Positions 33,523-43,630 of a stretch of DNA of 64,000 bases are shown here, piece after piece. The notes beneath the pieces were generated by a model. That model had not been told where the DNA came from, did no database searches, and saw only the letters and a program-made list of their open reading frames with translations. The stretch is from Planctomycetota bacterium (lineage in GTDB: Bacteria > Planctomycetota > Uabimicrobiia > Uabimicrobiales > Uabimicrobiaceae), in the NCBI GenBank assembly GCA_029260735.1, contig JAJDCR010000024.1, positions 62,001 to 126,000 on the forward strand. Reading direction: 5' to 3'. The position numbers and the translations under genes were made by a program. The stretch's first letter is position 1. Each line of letters begins with the position of its first letter.

Positions 33523-36417
33523 TTAAGTTCCAGAATATGCTTCCAGAGGAGGACAAGAGCAAACTAAGTTGCGATCCCCATAGACATTATCGACACGAGA
33601 AACACTTGTCCAAAATTTATTCTCTTTGGTATAAGGCAAAGGGAAAGCAGCCTTTTCTCTAGAGTAAGAGTGAGCCCAGTTTTCCGAGACAACCTCTTGT
33701 GCTGTATGCGGTGCATTTTTCAAAACATTGTCATTGGGATCAGCTTTTCCCTCAATCACTTCTTGAATTTCCTCACGGATAGAGATCAAAGCATCGCAAA
33801 ATCGATCCAGCTCGTCCTTTGATTCACTTTCCGTCGGCTCAATCATAATTGTATCGGGAACAGGCCAAGACATTGTAGGTGCATGGAAACCATAGTCCAT
33901 TAAACGTTTGGCAACATCTTCTACATTTATATTAGCACTACGGAAAGGTTGAAAATTTAAGATCATTTCATGAGCCACTTGTCCACGATCTCCACAAAAA
34001 AGGAGTTCATAGTGGCTCTGTAAACGAGCTCGGATGTAGTTGGCATTAAGAATAGCAATCCGAGTGGCTTCTTTTACCCCTTGTTGTCCGAGCATCAAAA
34101 TGTAAGCATATGATATCAAAAGAATACTTGCACTACTCCACGGAGCTGAGGAGATTGCGGATATCGCTTTTTCTCCTCCCGTTTTAACCAAGGAATGTCC
34201 CGGTAAATAAGGGGCTAGATGCTCCGCCACACAAATCGGGCCCATACCAGGTCCTCCTCCTCCGTGGGGGATGCTGAAAGTTTTATGAAGATTCAAGTGA
34301 CAAACATCCGTACCGATTTCGGCAGGGCTAGTCAACCCCACTTGAGCATTCATATTTGCACCGTCCATATAGACAAGTCCACCATGCTCGTGGACAAAAT
34401 CACAAATTTCTCGAACACTTTCCTCAAAAACACCATGAGTAGAAGGGTAAGTTAGCATCAAGCAGGAAAGAGTTTGGCTGTGTAGCTCTACCTTTTGTCG
34501 CAAATCAGCGAAATCAACATCTCCTCTTTCATCACATTTGACAATAACGACCTTCATTCCCGCCATCACCCCACTAGCAGGATTTGTCCCGTGAGCAGAG
34601 GAAGGAATCAGAACAACATCACGGTCTAAGCTTGCTCTATCTAAATGGTAAGCTCGGATGACCATAAGTCCGGCATATTCCCCCTGAGCTCCCGAGTTTG
34701 GTTGAAGAGAAGCTGCGGTAAAGCCTGTAATTTCACAAAGATCCTTCTCTAATTGGCGAAAAATTTCCTGGTAACCTTGGCTTTGTTCCAGAGGAACAAA
34801 AGGATGAATATCTGAAAACTCTGGCCAGCTCAGAGCCATCATTTCCGCAGCGGCGTTTAACTTCATAGTGCAAGATCCTAGAGGAATCATGGATGAAGTC
34901 AGGGATAAATCTCTGTTCTCCAGTTTCTTCAAATAACGCATCATTTTTGTTTCTGTATGGTAGAGATGAAAAACTGGGTGATCTAAAAAAGGACTTTGTC
35001 GTTTTAATTTTGGAGATACATTAACCTTTAGAGACTCATAAGAAGGATACTCTATTTTTTTGACCTCTTGGTTTTTCGCTTGAGCAAAAATAGAGACAAT
35101 ATCCTGAATATCTTCCGGTAAAGTTGTTTCATCCAAAGAAATGCCAATGCTCTTTTCGTTGGTATAGCAAAAGTTTATTTTATGAGCAAGCGCTCTTTCT
35201 CGAATGATGCTAAGTTGTTCTGGTTCTATTGAGATACTTAAAGTATTGAAGTAATAGGTATTTTTTTGGATATAACCATAACTTTGGAGGGACTGTTCGA
35301 GCACCTGAGTTAAATTATGAATGCGCCTAGCAATAGCGGTTAAGCCTTTTGGCCCATGATAAACAGCATACATACTAGCCATAATAGCCAAGAGAGCTTG
35401 AGCAGTACAAATGTTAGATGTCGCTTTTTCCCGTCGAATATGCTGTTCTCTGGTTTGCAAAGAAAGACGATAGGCTTTTTTACCATGCCTATCATGAGAA
35501 ACTCCGACAAGACGGCCAGGCATATTCCTTTGGAACTGCTGTCGAGTCGCAAAGAAGGCCGCATGTGGTCCTCCGTAACCTAAAGGAACTCCAAAGTTTT
35601 GGGCACTCCCTACGACAGCATCCGCCCCCCACTCTCCCGGAGGAGTTAGAAGAGTTAGCGATAGCAAATCAGTTGTAACACTGACATAAATATTCTTTTC
35701 TTGAGCCTGAGTGACTAAGCTGCTGTAATCATGGATAGATCCATCTCCATCGGGATAAGAAAGAAGAATTCCAAAAAAACCATCTTCTTTCAGAAAAACC
35801 CTACTAGAAAGATCTCCAATAACTAAATCTATTCCTAAAGGAGCAGCTCGGGTTTTCAGAATATCAATAGTTTGAGGAAAACAATTTTCAGAAACAAAAA
35901 AGCGAGGATGAGTAATTTTTCGTTTGTTCTTTAATCGAAAAAACAAACCCATTGCTTCAGCAGCAGCTGTTCCCTCGTCAAGAAGAGAAGCATTCGCAAT
36001 TTCCATTCCTGTTAAATCAGCCACCAAGGTTTGAAAATTCAAGAGCGCTTCTAAGCGCCCTTGAGAGATTTCTGCTTGGTAAGGAGTGTATTGAGTGTAC
36101 CAACCAGGATTTTCAAAAATATTTCGTTGGATAACCGGAGGAATGATGCAATTGTAATAACCCAAGCCAATAAAAGATCGAAAAACTTGGTTTTTTTGAG
36201 ATAGTTTTTTTAAAGAAGAGAGTAACTCTCTCTCACTTACAGCAGAAGAAAGATTCAGATCTTTCTTTAAGCGAATTTTTTCAGGAACAGTTTGTTCAAT
36301 TAGCTCTTCAAGAGAGCTGACCCCAATCGTTTTTAGCATCTCTTTTTGCTCTTCTTGATCAGGTCCTATATGCCGTTTTGTAAATAAGTCAGTCGATTTC
36401 CAGTGCATAAATATCAT
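33523..36417 (-). CDS. gcvP: Glycine dehydrogenase (decarboxylating), single-chain P protein
   Basis: The P protein decarboxylates glycine with PLP and passes the aminomethyl group to GcvH. The 964 residues are the full single-chain form. The N-half begins [16 protein letters not shown], followed by [13 protein letters not shown]. The PLP lysine is near residue 712 in [21 protein letters not shown]. The C-terminal half includes [13 protein letters not shown] and [13 protein letters not shown]. Two start codons are possible: the first ATG at 36417 or the one 9 bp on (MHWKST); neither has a clear ribosome site. No glycine riboswitch fold was recognised upstream. It leads the operon with the epimerase and gcvT. 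Confidence 0.96.
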   Translation of the reverse strand: MIFMHWKSTDLFTKRHIGPDQEEQKEMLKTIGVSSLEELIEQTVPEKIRLKKDLNLSSAVSERELLSSLKKLSQKNQVFRSFIGLGYYNCIIPPVIQRNIFENPGWYTQYTPYQAEISQGRLEALLNFQTLVADLTGMEIANASLLDEGTAAAEAMGLFFRLKNKRKITHPRFFVSENCFPQTIDILKTRAAPLGIDLVIGDLSSRVFLKEDGFFGILLSYPDGDGSIHDYSSLVTQAQEKNIYVSVTTDLLSLTLLTPPGEWGADAVVGSAQNFGVPLGYGGPHAAFFATRQQFQRNMPGRLVGVSHDRHGKKAYRLSLQTREQHIRREKATSNICTAQALLAIMASMYAVYHGPKGLTAIARRIHNLTQVLEQSLQSYGYIQKNTYYFNTLSISIEPEQLSIIRERALAHKINFCYTNEKSIGISLDETTLPEDIQDIVSIFAQAKNQEVKKIEYPSYESLKVNVSPKLKRQSPFLDHPVFHLYHTETKMMRYLKKLENRDLSLTSSMIPLGSCTMKLNAAAEMMALSWPEFSDIHPFVPLEQSQGYQEIFRQLEKDLCEITGFTAASLQPNSGAQGEYAGLMVIRAYHLDRASLDRDVVLIPSSAHGTNPASGVMAGMKVVIVKCDERGDVDFADLRQKVELHSQTLSCLMLTYPSTHGVFEESVREICDFVHEHGGLVYMDGANMNAQVGLTSPAEIGTDVCHLNLHKTFSIPHGGGGPGMGPICVAEHLAPYLPGHSLVKTGGEKAISAISSAPWSSASILLISYAYILMLGQQGVKEATRIAILNANYIRARLQSHYELLFCGDRGQVAHEMILNFQPFRSANINVEDVAKRLMDYGFHAPTMSWPVPDTIMIEPTESESKDELDRFCDALISIREEIQEVIEGKADPNDNVLKNAPHTAQEVVSENWAHSYSREKAAFPLPYTKENKFWTSVSRVDNVYGDRNLVCSCPPLEAYSGT

Positions 36418-36735
36418 TCAGTTAGCTTAAGAATAGTTCCTAGCTAAACTTAACCTTTCTAAAGTGTGGGATCAAAAGTTCTAAACTAGGGCACACCCTA
36501 AATGTCCAAAAATTTTTGGCTCCTCACCAAATTTCAAACAAAAATTGTATCTTTGTCTCTGTATCTCTGTATCTTTGTCTAATGATAGATTTTACCTCTT
36601 CTTACCAACAAAACATCTTGATTAAAGAGGGGGGATATTATAACATAAGTGAAGGGGGATTCTAAAGACGAAAAAATTTTAAGTAGGGAATCCAAAATTT
36701 TTGGTTTCTTTCCTCAATAAACGAAAGGTTCTACC
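36418..36735. repeat. Intergenic gap with degenerate copies of the 4.7-kb MITE ends
   Basis: Between the divergent gcvP and ChaN-like genes, 36461-36527 contains GTGTGGGATCAAAAGTT and, after an AGGGCACACCCT string, TCCAAAAATTTTTGGCTCCT. A third related string, GGGAATCCAAAATTTTTGG, lies at about 36695. These match the ends of the element at 4736-4896. Between them lies a short run of TATCTTTGTCTCTG-like repeats (about 36549-36580). No gene is visible in this gap. Confidence 0.5.
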
Positions 36736-37632
36736 ATGCGAAAACTAGCTGGTATATGTACAGTTCTGTTCTTGCTTTGCAGTGTAACTTGGGCTCAGTG
36801 GCCTAAAATCTATAACAGCGAAACTCAAGAGTGGACGAGTTGGGAAAAACTCTCTGTCGAGATAAAACAATCTCAAATGATTTATGTAGGAGAACTTCAC
36901 AACCACAATTGGGGACACAAGGTCGAACTTTTGATTCTAGAAAAAGTGTTTGCTCAAAAGGAAAATGTTGCTATTGCTCTTGAAATGTTTGAGCGAGATA
37001 CTCAATTTATTCTAGATGGGTATTTGACCGGGCAAGTTACAGAAGAATTCTTCCTTCAGAACAGTCGTCCTTGGGGTAACTACGCTACAGATTACCGACC
37101 ACTTATCGAATTTTCCAAAGCCTATCGTCTTCCTGTCTTAGGAATGAATGTTCCTCGACGCTATGCCTCTTTCGTTGCAAAAGGAAAAGACAAAATCCTT
37201 TGGCAAATGCCAGCCACTGAGCAAAGTTTTTTAGCCAAAGAAATTTTAGCACCTCAAGACAAATACCATACTAAATTTTACGAAACGATGAAAGGGCATG
37301 TTCCTCCCGCTGTAATTGAACTCTACTATAGATCTCAATGCCTAAAAGACGATACAATGGCTCGTTCCATGGTCGAGTTTTTCCACAAAAATCCTCAGGC
37401 TACTATTATTTCATACACAGGGGCTTTTCATAGCGATGAACACTTGGGACTTGTCTCTAAGGTCAAAGAACAGCTTCCTCAAACTCCTCATCTACTCTTG
37501 ACGATCATACCAGTTGAACAAGGTAAGAAAATTTCTCCTCAGAAATATGCTCACTTGGCCGATTATGTACTATTTGCTCCCGGTAATACCACAAAAGAAA
37601 GAGGAGACCTTGAGAGTTTACTACAAAAGTAA
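36736..37632 (+). CDS. Exported ChaN-like protein (heme-binding uptake family)
   Basis: The 298-residue protein has a signal peptide ending at TWAQ (residues 1-20). The ChaN-type motif GELHNHNWGHK lies near residue 53, followed by IALEMFERDTQ and TDYRPLIEFSKAYRLPVLGMN, all typical of the family first described as iron/heme-regulated lipoproteins. There is no lipobox cysteine, so it should be periplasmic rather than a lipoprotein. Haem binding is the family assignment only; it has not been shown for this sequence. A hairpin lies after its stop, before the large kinase gene. Confidence 0.85.
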   Translation: MRKLAGICTVLFLLCSVTWAQWPKIYNSETQEWTSWEKLSVEIKQSQMIYVGELHNHNWGHKVELLILEKVFAQKENVAIALEMFERDTQFILDGYLTGQVTEEFFLQNSRPWGNYATDYRPLIEFSKAYRLPVLGMNVPRRYASFVAKGKDKILWQMPATEQSFLAKEILAPQDKYHTKFYETMKGHVPPAVIELYYRSQCLKDDTMARSMVEFFHKNPQATIISYTGAFHSDEHLGLVSKVKEQLPQTPHLLLTIIPVEQGKKISPQKYAHLADYVLFAPGNTTKERGDLESLLQK

Positions 37633-37667
37633 GGCACAAAACTCTTGTGTTAGGTATTAGGAATATT

Positions 37668-37700
37668 CTAGGAACCCCATATGTTACCTGGGTTTCCTAG
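37668..37700 (+). terminator. Hairpin after the ChaN-like gene
   Basis: CTAGGAACCC (37668-37677) pairs with GGGTTTCCTAG (37690-37700) with one bulged T. Weaker pairing extends outward into AGGAATATT and ATTCTAGTAT. A run of Ts follows at about 37715-37721. It fits a terminator ahead of the kinase gene. Confidence 0.5.
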
Positions 37701-37750
37701 ATTCTAGTATCCAACTTTTTTGGTGGCTCATTACACGAAGGTAACAAACA

Positions 37751-40700
37751 ATGGATAAAACATCGCCAGAACAACAAGATCGACAATGCCAGATCATTTT
37801 GCATACCTTAAACTCCATGGGGTTTTATGACAAAGAGCAAGTTCTTGTTCTCTGGCAGCAGTGGCAGAAAAAGCCTTCGCAAACAACTCTTTCTCCCTCT
37901 CAGTTTTTGACCCAAGTAGGAGTCACTCCTGATTCTTTACAGCAAGTAATTCAGCAATTACGACAAAAAGCAACCAATCTAAAAGTCAGTACAGACTCTC
38001 CTAACAATGCCCCAGAAATTCACACTGCAAATCAAAAATTGGCCGCAGAACTACATCGCTCTGGCTTAATTGGTGCAGAAACCCTTCAAGTTTTTTTGCA
38101 AAAATGCAATCGAGAAAAATCTAACTTAGGGCAGACTCTTGTTCGAGAACATCGCTTAGGTATGTCTGAGTTAATTCAAGCAATAAAACGTATCTCTAAT
38201 TGTCGCCATGAGGAAACTCTACTCGCCCAAGTTAATGTTAATGTTAATGAGAATGTTAATGTTAATGTTAATGAGAATAAAGGAGAAAAAAACAGTTCTC
38301 CTTTATTAGAGCAAAAATTTCCTAATTATCGCTTAATTCGCGAACTTGCTCGGGGAGGAATGGGGATTGTCTATCTTGCTCAAGAACTTAGTTCAGAACG
38401 GATGGTGGCCTTGAAAGTTCTTCTGGCCGGAGATGATGCTAACCAAACAGAAATAAAACGTTTTTTTCGAGAAGCTCGTGCTATTGCCCAGATCGATGCT
38501 CCGAATATTATTCCGATCTATGACATGGGAAAACAGGGGGAATATCCTTACTTCACCATGAAATACATCGAAGGGAAAACGCTTGAGGATCTCTTAAAAA
38601 ATTCATCTAAAAATCCACGTCCGACGATTAAAATCCTCGAAAAAATAGCTCGGGCCTTGGCGGTAGCTCATGAAAAAGGTATTTTACACCGAGACATTAA
38701 GCCTGCTAATATTTTAGTGGATGCGGACAAAGAGCCTTACCTCGCGGATTTTGGCTTAGTCAAAGTCATTGATAGCAACACCCAACTAACTATGACCGGT
38801 ACTGTTATGGGAACTCCTTTTTACATGTCACCAGAACAAGTAAACGCCGAGAGATCTTTAGATCATAGAAGTGACATTTACAGTTTGGGAATAATTCTTT
38901 ACCAATTATTAACGGGAAAATTGCCTTTTGATGCCAATACTTTACCTGCTTTGTATGAAAAAATACTCTACGAAGAACCTATTCCGCTAAAGCATATTGT
39001 AAAAAGTATCAACCGAGATATCAGTTTGATTTGCACGAAAGCAATGGATAAACTTCCCAGTTTGCGCTACCAAAACGCAAAAGAACTAGCCGATGACTTG
39101 CAGAGATACCTAAATAAAGAGAAGGTTTCCGCTCGACGTGTCAATGTCAGAAAAGTCGCTCACCAAGGACAACGCTACTATCAGAGAAACTTTTTTTGGC
39201 TAAACCTGGGGGGAACTCTATTTTTTTTAACTCTCTTCCTCTGGTTCGGTTGGCAAAAAATACAAGACAAAAATTATTTAGAACAAATAGAGAAGAGAAA
39301 TCAGGCAGGACTCCGGTGCGCTCAAGCGGAAGAGCTTCTTTTAAAGAAAAAATATGCAGCCGCATTAGAGCTGCTGAGGAAAACGACAACAAACTTTCCT
39401 CAGTCAGCCCAAGCCCATCTATTGTTGGGACGCACTCACATGGAGCTAGAGAATAATCTAGAAGCAGATAGAGAATTTGCCCAAGCTCGGCTAAAAGCTC
39501 CTCAAAGCCATGAGACTCTCTATTACTCTAGTCTTTTCTTTTATAAGCAAAAAAAATCGAAAGAAGCTCTTACTTTAATTGATAGAGCACTTCAATACAA
39601 AAAAGATTTCTCAGAGGGCTATCGTTTGCGCGCTTCTATTTATCGAGAAGTAGGGGAAGAGGTTAAATCAAGTCAAGATATAGCAAAAGCAAATGATCTA
39701 GAAACAAAAAATTTAGAAGAAGAGATAAAACAAGCTCTTGCTCTTCAAAATAGCGAGAACTTTACTCAAGCTTTAGCTATTTTTGACAGGATATTACACC
39801 ATTATCCCAATAGTGAGGTCGCCTACTTACAAAGATCTCAAATCCTCTATGGGAAAGGAGATATTCATCAAGCTTTAGCAGATGTTTCTAAGGCTCTGGA
39901 GCTAAATCCTAAGTACGAGTATCATTTTCTCAAAGGAAAGTGGCTAGAAGAGTTAGGGCACACTAAAAAAGCTCTCTTTCACTTCAAAGAAGCTTATGAG
40001 CTTACAAAGAAAAAAAAAGAGCGAGAGCTCAGTCAGGAAAAAATAGCACATCTTTTTTTACTTCAAAAAGAGTATAAACAAGCTATTGTTCATTACGAGA
40101 CTCTTTGGGCAAGCGGAGTAAATTCAGCATCTCTCCACCTAGGGTTAGCCCAGGCTTTTTATCATCAAAAAAAATATCCTGATTCGGCCAAACATTTAAA
40201 AAAGACCTTATCTTTTCCTGCCTTACCAGATATATCTAAAGCCCAAGCTTTCTATCTTTTAGGAAAAATTTCTCAGCAAAAAAAAGACTTAGAGACCACT
40301 CTTAATTACTGGCATAAAGCTTATAATTTGGCCCAAGATAGAATACCTAGTTTACTCTATGAGCTAGGGCAAATTCATTTTGAAAAAGAAAACTGGCTCC
40401 AAGCCGAGAATTTTTTATCTTCTTCTATTGTCAGAAATCCTCATAACTACCAATCTTTCCGTCTACTGGGAGATAGTTATCTGAAGCAAAGTAAATATTC
40501 TCAAGCAACAGATGCCTATAGTAAATGTATCCAGCTCAAGCCTTGGGTCGCAGAAAACTATCAACAAAGAGCTCTTTCTTTTCGATTAATGGGACAATTT
40601 CAAGAAAGTCAGAGGGACTTTCTCAAAACCATCGAGTTGCTCCCCGAAAATTTTGATAAGGTAGTGGATTTTTTTGCCAATACACAAGAAGAAACCGATC

Positions 40701-42817
40701 TTCAGAGAAGGGAATTTACCCACAAAATCTCTGAAGAACTCGTTTATAAATTTTATCAGAAAATCGATATCGAGCTTTTTGCTATCTCCAAAAGAAATCT
40801 TTACCAAGAGTACATGCAAGAATTTGTGGTAAAAGAGTATCCTGTTTGGGACAAACCTAAGGTGACTCTTTTCATGAAAGCTATTGAAGAAAATGACTCT
40901 CCTTCTGTTCTGGAAATAGCCAAGGAAGGATTACTCTCAGCAGGAGCTCCTGTTGAGATATATGAGGCATTGCAAACAGAGCAAAAAAGAAAAGATCTCT
41001 CTCCTGCTTCCCAACGCCGTTTTCAAAAAACCACTCAAGATATTTACAATTTTTATATGCTTTCAGCACAAAAACATTTTGAACAACTTATCGTTAGTCA
41101 TTACATTGCCCACAACCAAGATGCTTTAAAAAGTATTTATGAACAGAGAAAACATGGACTTGATGTCTTGGAGAAAATTATTTTAACTGCGAAAAATCCC
41201 ATTCTTCGTTTTCTCGCAAGTCAAGCTCTTTTGGATCTATGTACTATAGAAGCAAGGGCTAAGTTAAAGAAACTTCTCCAATCAGTAGAACCCATGAATC
41301 GTTTTTGGGCCTCAATAGTTTTGGTAAGAGACGACGTATCTTTGTCCCAAGAGTCATTTCTAGTTGCCATGCAAAGCAAAGATCCCTTTGTCCGTCAACT
41401 CGTAGTGTCTTACATTCCAGAAAAACACTTGGACCATATTCAGCCTTTACTTAAAGACGACGATATTCGAGTGCAAATAAGTGCCGCCCGAAGGCTTTGG
41501 ACAAAAAATCACCCTTTAGCAAAAGAAATTCTAGAAAAAGGATTTTCGCATACAGAACCTTCCATTCGAGCTTTTGCCTATGATTCTTTTTGGCGTTCCA
41601 ACAAAAAATTGCAAGAAGATAAAGATCTTAAAGAGAAATACATTCAAAAATATCTACCTAGTTTGGAGATAGCTTGCGAAGACCCATCTCCTTTAGTTCG
41701 TCGGATTGTGATTTCTATTTTGTCTGACCTCTATCATCCGAAAATTTTTCCTCTTTTAAAAAAACGTCTAGAGGAAGATACAAATCCATTAGTTCGCTTG
41801 CAAACAATTTTTAGCTTAGGGTTAAAAGGACGAACCGATATTCTTTTTGAAACGATTATAGACACTAGTCAGACTTTTGTTTTTCGTCTAGTCCCTCTCT
41901 TTGCAGCAAAAACAAGCTCGACTTTAGCTAATGTGGGAGTTTTTCAGGGGCTCCAACTAGTGCAAGCTCTAACGGAAGATCCTGAACCGAGAATGCGGGT
42001 CATGGTTTTGGAGTATTTGGCCAAAAGAACAAAAAAAGGTGGGCTGAGCTTCCTTCTAAGGTATCTAGAAAGTCCTGATCACTACACCCGCCTAGGGGTA
42101 ATGTTAGGCATGAAGAATGCCACAAAGGAGACCTTGCCTCAACTGGAAAAGTTACTCTATGACCCTAGTGATCAAGTACGTGTTGCAACGGCTTCCACGA
42201 TAGTCCAAGTTTTGCTACGAAATAAAGTGCCTAATCAAGCCAAGTATGAGGCTATTATAGATAGTCTACCTACTCTCCTCAAGAGGGGGGCTGCTTTTTC
42301 TTACGCAAGATCGGTCACTGATTTAGGCGAAATGCGCGACTCTCTACGTTCGATGGAAGGGTGGAACTTAGATGAAATGCGCTATCTATTTATTGAAACT
42401 ATGACATCTAACATATGGAAAAGAGCTTCAGGCTCAAAGTCCTCCTCTTATCTTCAAAGATGTTTATCTGTTATGGACAAGGCCGTCTCTCTTGATCCTG
42501 ATAATGCAGAATATTTGTTGTACAGCGGAGTCTTGCACTATCTGGTAGAAGATTACTCTCGAAGTGAAGAGCGTATAAAAAAAGCTCTTACTTACCAAGA
42601 TGACTTAATGGTTTATCATTTATGGTTAGCTCAGGTACGCTATGCTCGCAGCTCATATAAAGAAGCCTTAGAGGGGGTCGAGTTTATCTTAGAAAAACGT
42701 CCTTGGAATTATCCTGCTCTCGAACTGAAAGCAAAAATTTTACAGAAAATGGATCGCCAAGAAGAATTAAAGATAGTCTCCGAGCGCCTCCTTCACTTGA
42801 AAAAAAATAGCTATTAA
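37751..42817 (+). CDS. Membrane Ser/Thr kinase with TPR and HEAT repeats
   Basis: The protein has 1688 residues. Residues 1-150 are helical and carry two similar blocks (helices ending LTQVGVTPDSLQQVIQ and LVREHRLGMSELIQAI). A V-N-V-N-E-N stretch (161-176) leads into the kinase domain (about 193-455): RGGMGIVY loop, Lys222, HRDIKPAN (Asp315), DFG (333-335) and GTPFYMSPEQ. All key residues are present. One membrane segment is at about 482-500. TPR-like repeats run from about 510 to 960, HEAT-like repeats from about 1130 to 1530, then more TPR. The kinase would be in the cytoplasm and the repeat scaffold outside the membrane. AAGGT precedes the ATG. The ECF sigma gene starts 79 bp after the stop, so the two may work together. 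Confidence 0.9.
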   Translation: MDKTSPEQQDRQCQIILHTLNSMGFYDKEQVLVLWQQWQKKPSQTTLSPSQFLTQVGVTPDSLQQVIQQLRQKATNLKVSTDSPNNAPEIHTANQKLAAELHRSGLIGAETLQVFLQKCNREKSNLGQTLVREHRLGMSELIQAIKRISNCRHEETLLAQVNVNVNENVNVNVNENKGEKNSSPLLEQKFPNYRLIRELARGGMGIVYLAQELSSERMVALKVLLAGDDANQTEIKRFFREARAIAQIDAPNIIPIYDMGKQGEYPYFTMKYIEGKTLEDLLKNSSKNPRPTIKILEKIARALAVAHEKGILHRDIKPANILVDADKEPYLADFGLVKVIDSNTQLTMTGTVMGTPFYMSPEQVNAERSLDHRSDIYSLGIILYQLLTGKLPFDANTLPALYEKILYEEPIPLKHIVKSINRDISLICTKAMDKLPSLRYQNAKELADDLQRYLNKEKVSARRVNVRKVAHQGQRYYQRNFFWLNLGGTLFFLTLFLWFGWQKIQDKNYLEQIEKRNQAGLRCAQAEELLLKKKYAAALELLRKTTTNFPQSAQAHLLLGRTHMELENNLEADREFAQARLKAPQSHETLYYSSLFFYKQKKSKEALTLIDRALQYKKDFSEGYRLRASIYREVGEEVKSSQDIAKANDLETKNLEEEIKQALALQNSENFTQALAIFDRILHHYPNSEVAYLQRSQILYGKGDIHQALADVSKALELNPKYEYHFLKGKWLEELGHTKKALFHFKEAYELTKKKKERELSQEKIAHLFLLQKEYKQAIVHYETLWASGVNSASLHLGLAQAFYHQKKYPDSAKHLKKTLSFPALPDISKAQAFYLLGKISQQKKDLETTLNYWHKAYNLAQDRIPSLLYELGQIHFEKENWLQAENFLSSSIVRNPHNYQSFRLLGDSYLKQSKYSQATDAYSKCIQLKPWVAENYQQRALSFRLMGQFQESQRDFLKTIELLPENFDKVVDFFANTQEETDLQRREFTHKISEELVYKFYQKIDIELFAISKRNLYQEYMQEFVVKEYPVWDKPKVTLFMKAIEENDSPSVLEIAKEGLLSAGAPVEIYEALQTEQKRKDLSPASQRRFQKTTQDIYNFYMLSAQKHFEQLIVSHYIAHNQDALKSIYEQRKHGLDVLEKIILTAKNPILRFLASQALLDLCTIEARAKLKKLLQSVEPMNRFWASIVLVRDDVSLSQESFLVAMQSKDPFVRQLVVSYIPEKHLDHIQPLLKDDDIRVQISAARRLWTKNHPLAKEILEKGFSHTEPSIRAFAYDSFWRSNKKLQEDKDLKEKYIQKYLPSLEIACEDPSPLVRRIVISILSDLYHPKIFPLLKKRLEEDTNPLVRLQTIFSLGLKGRTDILFETIIDTSQTFVFRLVPLFAAKTSSTLANVGVFQGLQLVQALTEDPEPRMRVMVLEYLAKRTKKGGLSFLLRYLESPDHYTRLGVMLGMKNATKETLPQLEKLLYDPSDQVRVATASTIVQVLLRNKVPNQAKYEAIIDSLPTLLKRGAAFSYARSVTDLGEMRDSLRSMEGWNLDEMRYLFIETMTSNIWKRASGSKSSSYLQRCLSVMDKAVSLDPDNAEYLLYSGVLHYLVEDYSRSEERIKKALTYQDDLMVYHLWLAQVRYARSSYKEALEGVEFILEKRPWNYPALELKAKILQKMDRQEELKIVSERLLHLKKNSY
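38231..38278. repeat. Hexanucleotide microsatellite in the kinase gene
   Basis: Two identical 24-bp blocks (three GTTAAT units and one GAGAAT) code for V-N-V-N-V-N-E-N twice, just before the kinase domain. Length changes in steps of 6 bp would keep the frame. Confidence 0.85.
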
Positions 42818-42896
42818 AAAATATTTTTTTGACCCAAAAAATTTGTGAACAACTATTGGGCAAATGGGTTTTATATAATAAATAGGAATTAAAAGT

Positions 42897-43466
42897 ATGG
42901 ATGAAGATATAGCCCTCATGTTGCAAGTTAAGCAAGATGAGCTGGGAGCTTATGAAAAACTATATTGCAAACACTGTCGTGCCATTGGAAATTTTTTCTT
43001 ACGTATGGGGTGTGGACAAGATGCGGCAGAAGATTGTGTGCAAGAAGTTTTCATGCGTATTTGGAGAGCTCGTTACAATTATGAGCCTCGAGCTAAGTTC
43101 ACCACGTATGCTTTTCAAATCGCAAAAAACTATTGGATCAATGAACACCATAAAAAAAAGAGACGCCCAACAACTTTTCATTTAGAGAATAACAACTACA
43201 ACGACGATAGTATTTCTCAAGAAGAGTTTTTTGCAGATAATTCTCCTCCTGAAGAAGAAGTTTTAACTCGAGAATTAAACGAGAAAATCCAAGAAGCTGT
43301 TAATGCTCTAAGTCAAAACTATAAAATGGTTTTTGTTCTTAGCCAATTCGAAGGTTTTAAGTACCGAGAAATTGCGGAGATATTGGAGATTCCTATTGGA
43401 ACTGTAAAATCTCGGATGTCCACTGCCGAAAAGAAACTTCGTGAGAAACTGGAACACTATATTTAG
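42897..43466 (+). CDS. ECF-type RNA polymerase sigma factor
   Basis: The 189-residue protein has sigma region 2 (about 20-95: GAYEKLYCKHCRAIGNFF, AAEDCVQEVFMRIWRAR, FTTYAFQIAKNYWINEH) and region 4 (about 125-185: LSQNYKMVFVLSQFEGFKYR then EIAEILEIPIGTVKSRMSTAEKKLREKL). There is no N-terminal region 1, so it is ECF class. It would direct transcription of a small regulon, normally held by an anti-sigma factor. The FecR-type gene lies 150 bp downstream and is a plausible partner. A hairpin and the small ORF lie between them. The upstream sequence has AGGAATT before the ATG. Confidence 0.93.
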   Translation: MDEDIALMLQVKQDELGAYEKLYCKHCRAIGNFFLRMGCGQDAAEDCVQEVFMRIWRARYNYEPRAKFTTYAFQIAKNYWINEHHKKKRRPTTFHLENNNYNDDSISQEEFFADNSPPEEEVLTRELNEKIQEAVNALSQNYKMVFVLSQFEGFKYREIAEILEIPIGTVKSRMSTAEKKLREKLEHYI

Positions 43467-43471
43467 TAATG

Positions 43472-43518
43472 TGCTTTTTCCGTTTTTCCCGCTTTTGCAG
43501 GAAAAAACGGAAAAAGCA
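43472..43518 (+). terminator. Hairpin after the sigma factor gene
   Basis: TGCTTTTTCCGTTTTTCC (43472-43489) pairs with its complement at 43500-43518, with one extra base bulged. No T-run follows. It could attenuate expression of the FecR-type gene relative to the sigma factor, or stabilise the upstream mRNA. Confidence 0.55.
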
Positions 43519-43543
43519 AACTATTAAGAAAGGAGAGAACCAA

Positions 43544-43630
43544 ATGAAAATTACTATCCACCACATTTACTTAAATTTTTGCCAAACAAGTTGGCAAAGA
43601 ATGAGGAGCCACAACAATGTCATCTCCTAA
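43544..43630 (+). CDS. Candidate 28-residue ORF overlapping the FecR-type gene start
   Basis: The ATG at 43544 has a strong AAGGAG 8 bp upstream. The frame reads MKITIHHIYLNFC and onward to a TAA at 43628-43630, which overlaps the first 14 bp of the FecR-type gene in another frame. Its mRNA contains a TTGCCAA/TTGGCAA hairpin just before the next gene's ribosome site. Translation of this leader could therefore open that hairpin and couple the two genes. The peptide has no known motif. It might be chance, but the ribosome site is better than that of many genes here. Confidence 0.5.
   Translation: MKITIHHIYLNFCQTSWQRMRSHNNVIS

Noticed and set aside
36418-36735. Glycine riboswitch ahead of gcvP
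   Set aside because: I looked for the tandem aptamer pattern but saw only A/T-rich sequence and repeat ends. A covariance-model search would settle it.
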